From Streptomyces sp. NBC_01788 (GTDB lineage: Bacteria; Actinomycetota; Actinomycetes; Streptomycetales; Streptomycetaceae), in the NCBI RefSeq assembly GCF_035917575.1, contig NZ_CP109090.1, positions 1,860,001 to 1,924,000 on the forward strand: a stretch of 64,000 bases of DNA, written 5' to 3'. This document shows positions 63,129 through 64,000 of the stretch, in pieces; the stretch's first letter is position 1, and each line of letters begins with the position of its first letter. The notes under the pieces were generated by a model. The model worked only from the letters and a program-made list of their open reading frames with translations, made no database searches and had not been told where the DNA came from. The translations under genes were made by a program, and so were the position numbers.

Positions 63129-64000
63129 GCCTTCATCTCCTCCTTGGGCTCCTTGGGCTCCTCGGACTTCTCGGGCACCTCGGGCGGACGGTCGAACTCG
63201 TCCGTCACGGTGGGCGTCTCGTCCCCGTCACCGCCGGTCCAGCGCACGGTCAGCTCGCCGAGCGCGGTCTCCTGGTCCAGGGCCACGGCCTTCTCGCGGT
63301 ACAGCTCGAGCAGGGCGAGGAAGCGGGCCACGACGGTGAGTGTGTCGTCGGTGTCCGCCACCAGCTCACGGAAGCCGGCCTCACCGAGCTCCCGCAGCCG
63401 GGCGATCACGATCCCGGCCTGCTCCTGCACACTGACCAGCGGCGCGTGGATGTGGTCGACGTACACCTGCGGCTTGGGCTTGGGCTGCATCGCCTTGACG
63501 GCGAGTTCGGCGAAGCGGGCCGCGCCGATGCCGATGACGACCTCGGGCAGCAGTTCGGCGTGGTGGGGTTCCAGTCCTACGGTGCGGGGGTGGCGACGGC
63601 TCTCGTCGTCCAGCCGCCGGCTGAAGATGTCGGCGATCTGCTTGTACGCGCGGTACTGGAGCAGCCGTGCGAACAGCAGGTCCCGGGCCTCCAGCAGGGC
63701 GAGGTCGGCCTCGTCCTCCACCTCGGCGGCGGGCAGCAGCCGGGCCGCCTTGAGGTCGAGCAGGGTGGCGGCCACGACCAGGAACTCGGTCGTCTGGTCC
63801 AGGTCCCAGTCGGGCCCCATGGCCCGGATGTGCGCCATGAACTCGTCGGTGACCTTGGACAGGGCCACCTCGGTGACATCGAGCTTGTGCTTCGAGATCA
63901 GCTGCAGCAGCAGGTCGAACGGCCCCTCGAAGTTGACCAGCCGAACCGTGAACACCCCGTCCCCGGCCTCCGGCGCGGGCTCGGCGGGCAGCTCGGTTGA
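63125..64000 (-). CDS. scpA: Segregation and condensation protein A, 5' end beyond window
   Basis: At least 291 residues in frame, open to the window edge. Kleisin N-terminus FTVRLVNFEGPFDLLLQLIS with KHKLDVTEVALSKVTDEFM, and a C-terminal winged helix (VVARFLALLELYREKAVALD). The upstream in-frame residues TELPAEPAPEAGDG look like the acidic leader seen in Streptomyces ScpA, so the GTG at 63955 is probably internal. Binds SMC heads and ScpB. Confidence 0.92.
   Translation of the reverse strand, partial: STELPAEPAPEAGDGVFTVRLVNFEGPFDLLLQLISKHKLDVTEVALSKVTDEFMAHIRAMGPDWDLDQTTEFLVVAATLLDLKAARLLPAAEVEDEADLALLEARDLLFARLLQYRAYKQIADIFSRRLDDESRRHPRTVGLEPHHAELLPEVVIGIGAARFAELAVKAMQPKPKPQVYVDHIHAPLVSVQEQAGIVIARLRELGEAGFRELVADTDDTLTVVARFLALLELYREKAVALDQETALGELTVRWTGGDGDETPTVTDEFDRPPEVPEKSEEPKEPKEEMKA

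Overview
This window is a high-G+C chromosome segment from an actinomycete, almost certainly a Streptomyces. The evidence is the extreme third-position G/C bias, the frequent GTG starts with GTGA/ATGA stop-start overlaps, and the gene content: streptogrisin-type proteases, a SepF-like protein, an Rpf/LysM transglycosylase, LAXTG wall anchoring and a DnaE2 cassette. From memory, the gene order resembles the Streptomyces coelicolor core region around SCO1705-SCO1770 (hmgA, dnaE2, sflA, der, cmk, tyrA, scpA/B). No tRNA, rRNA, CRISPR array, phage or transposase gene was seen.

Layout. 1-0.9 kb: an EamA transporter cut by the left edge. 0.9-5 kb: alcohol dehydrogenase, aldehyde dehydrogenase and an orphan MalK-type ATPase. 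5.1-6.6 kb: a class F sortase overlapping its probable substrate. 6.8-8 kb: TetR regulator and secreted protein. 8.1-11.5 kb: homogentisate dioxygenase, a GntR/UTRA regulator and a type-ISP-like protein. 11.9-18.7 kb: a small conserved-looking protein and an ECF sigma/anti-sigma pair, divergent from a DUF4331 - TPR - NicO metal-transporter operon. 18.8-29.8 kb: SGNH lipase, then an exopolysaccharide cluster (membrane protein, CelD-like GNAT, two GT2 glycosyltransferases, polysaccharide deacetylase, a 1283-residue flippase/GT-C fusion) facing a GH39-like secreted hydrolase. 29.9-36.9 kb: housekeeping and hypothetical genes, a 44-residue small protein, a LAETG-anchored lytic polysaccharide monooxygenase and a secreted lipase. 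37-41.7 kb: an SOS mutagenesis operon, dnaE2 plus an ImuB-like Y-family protein, with a LexA box. 41.8-46.1 kb: two streptogrisin-like proteases and a DUF5685 protein with a cysteine-rich tail. 46.4-55.3 kb: sflA, acyl-CoA dehydrogenase, MFS exporter, PIG-V-like mannosyltransferase, PAP2 phosphatase, I78 inhibitor, Rpf protein and a hypothetical protein. 55.5-64 kb: a core block of short-spaced genes, der, plsC-cmk, tyrA-aroH, a Rieske lipoprotein, and rluB-scpB-scpA (scpA cut by the right edge).

The genes centre on the cell envelope and secretion (sortase/substrate, EPS, LPMO, lipases, proteases, Rpf), with conserved cell-division, chromosome-segregation and aromatic amino-acid genes at the right end. 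Two kinds of non-coding repeat stand out. The first is a MITE-like element whose CTAG end supplies the stop codon of the gene it follows; there are two copies, at 9.5 and 55.3 kb. The second is a G-run hairpin repeat that lies in frame inside at least two coding sequences and possibly a third. Most convergent gene pairs are separated by strong perfect hairpins.

Functions are inferred from motifs and family knowledge read by eye; no database search was run.
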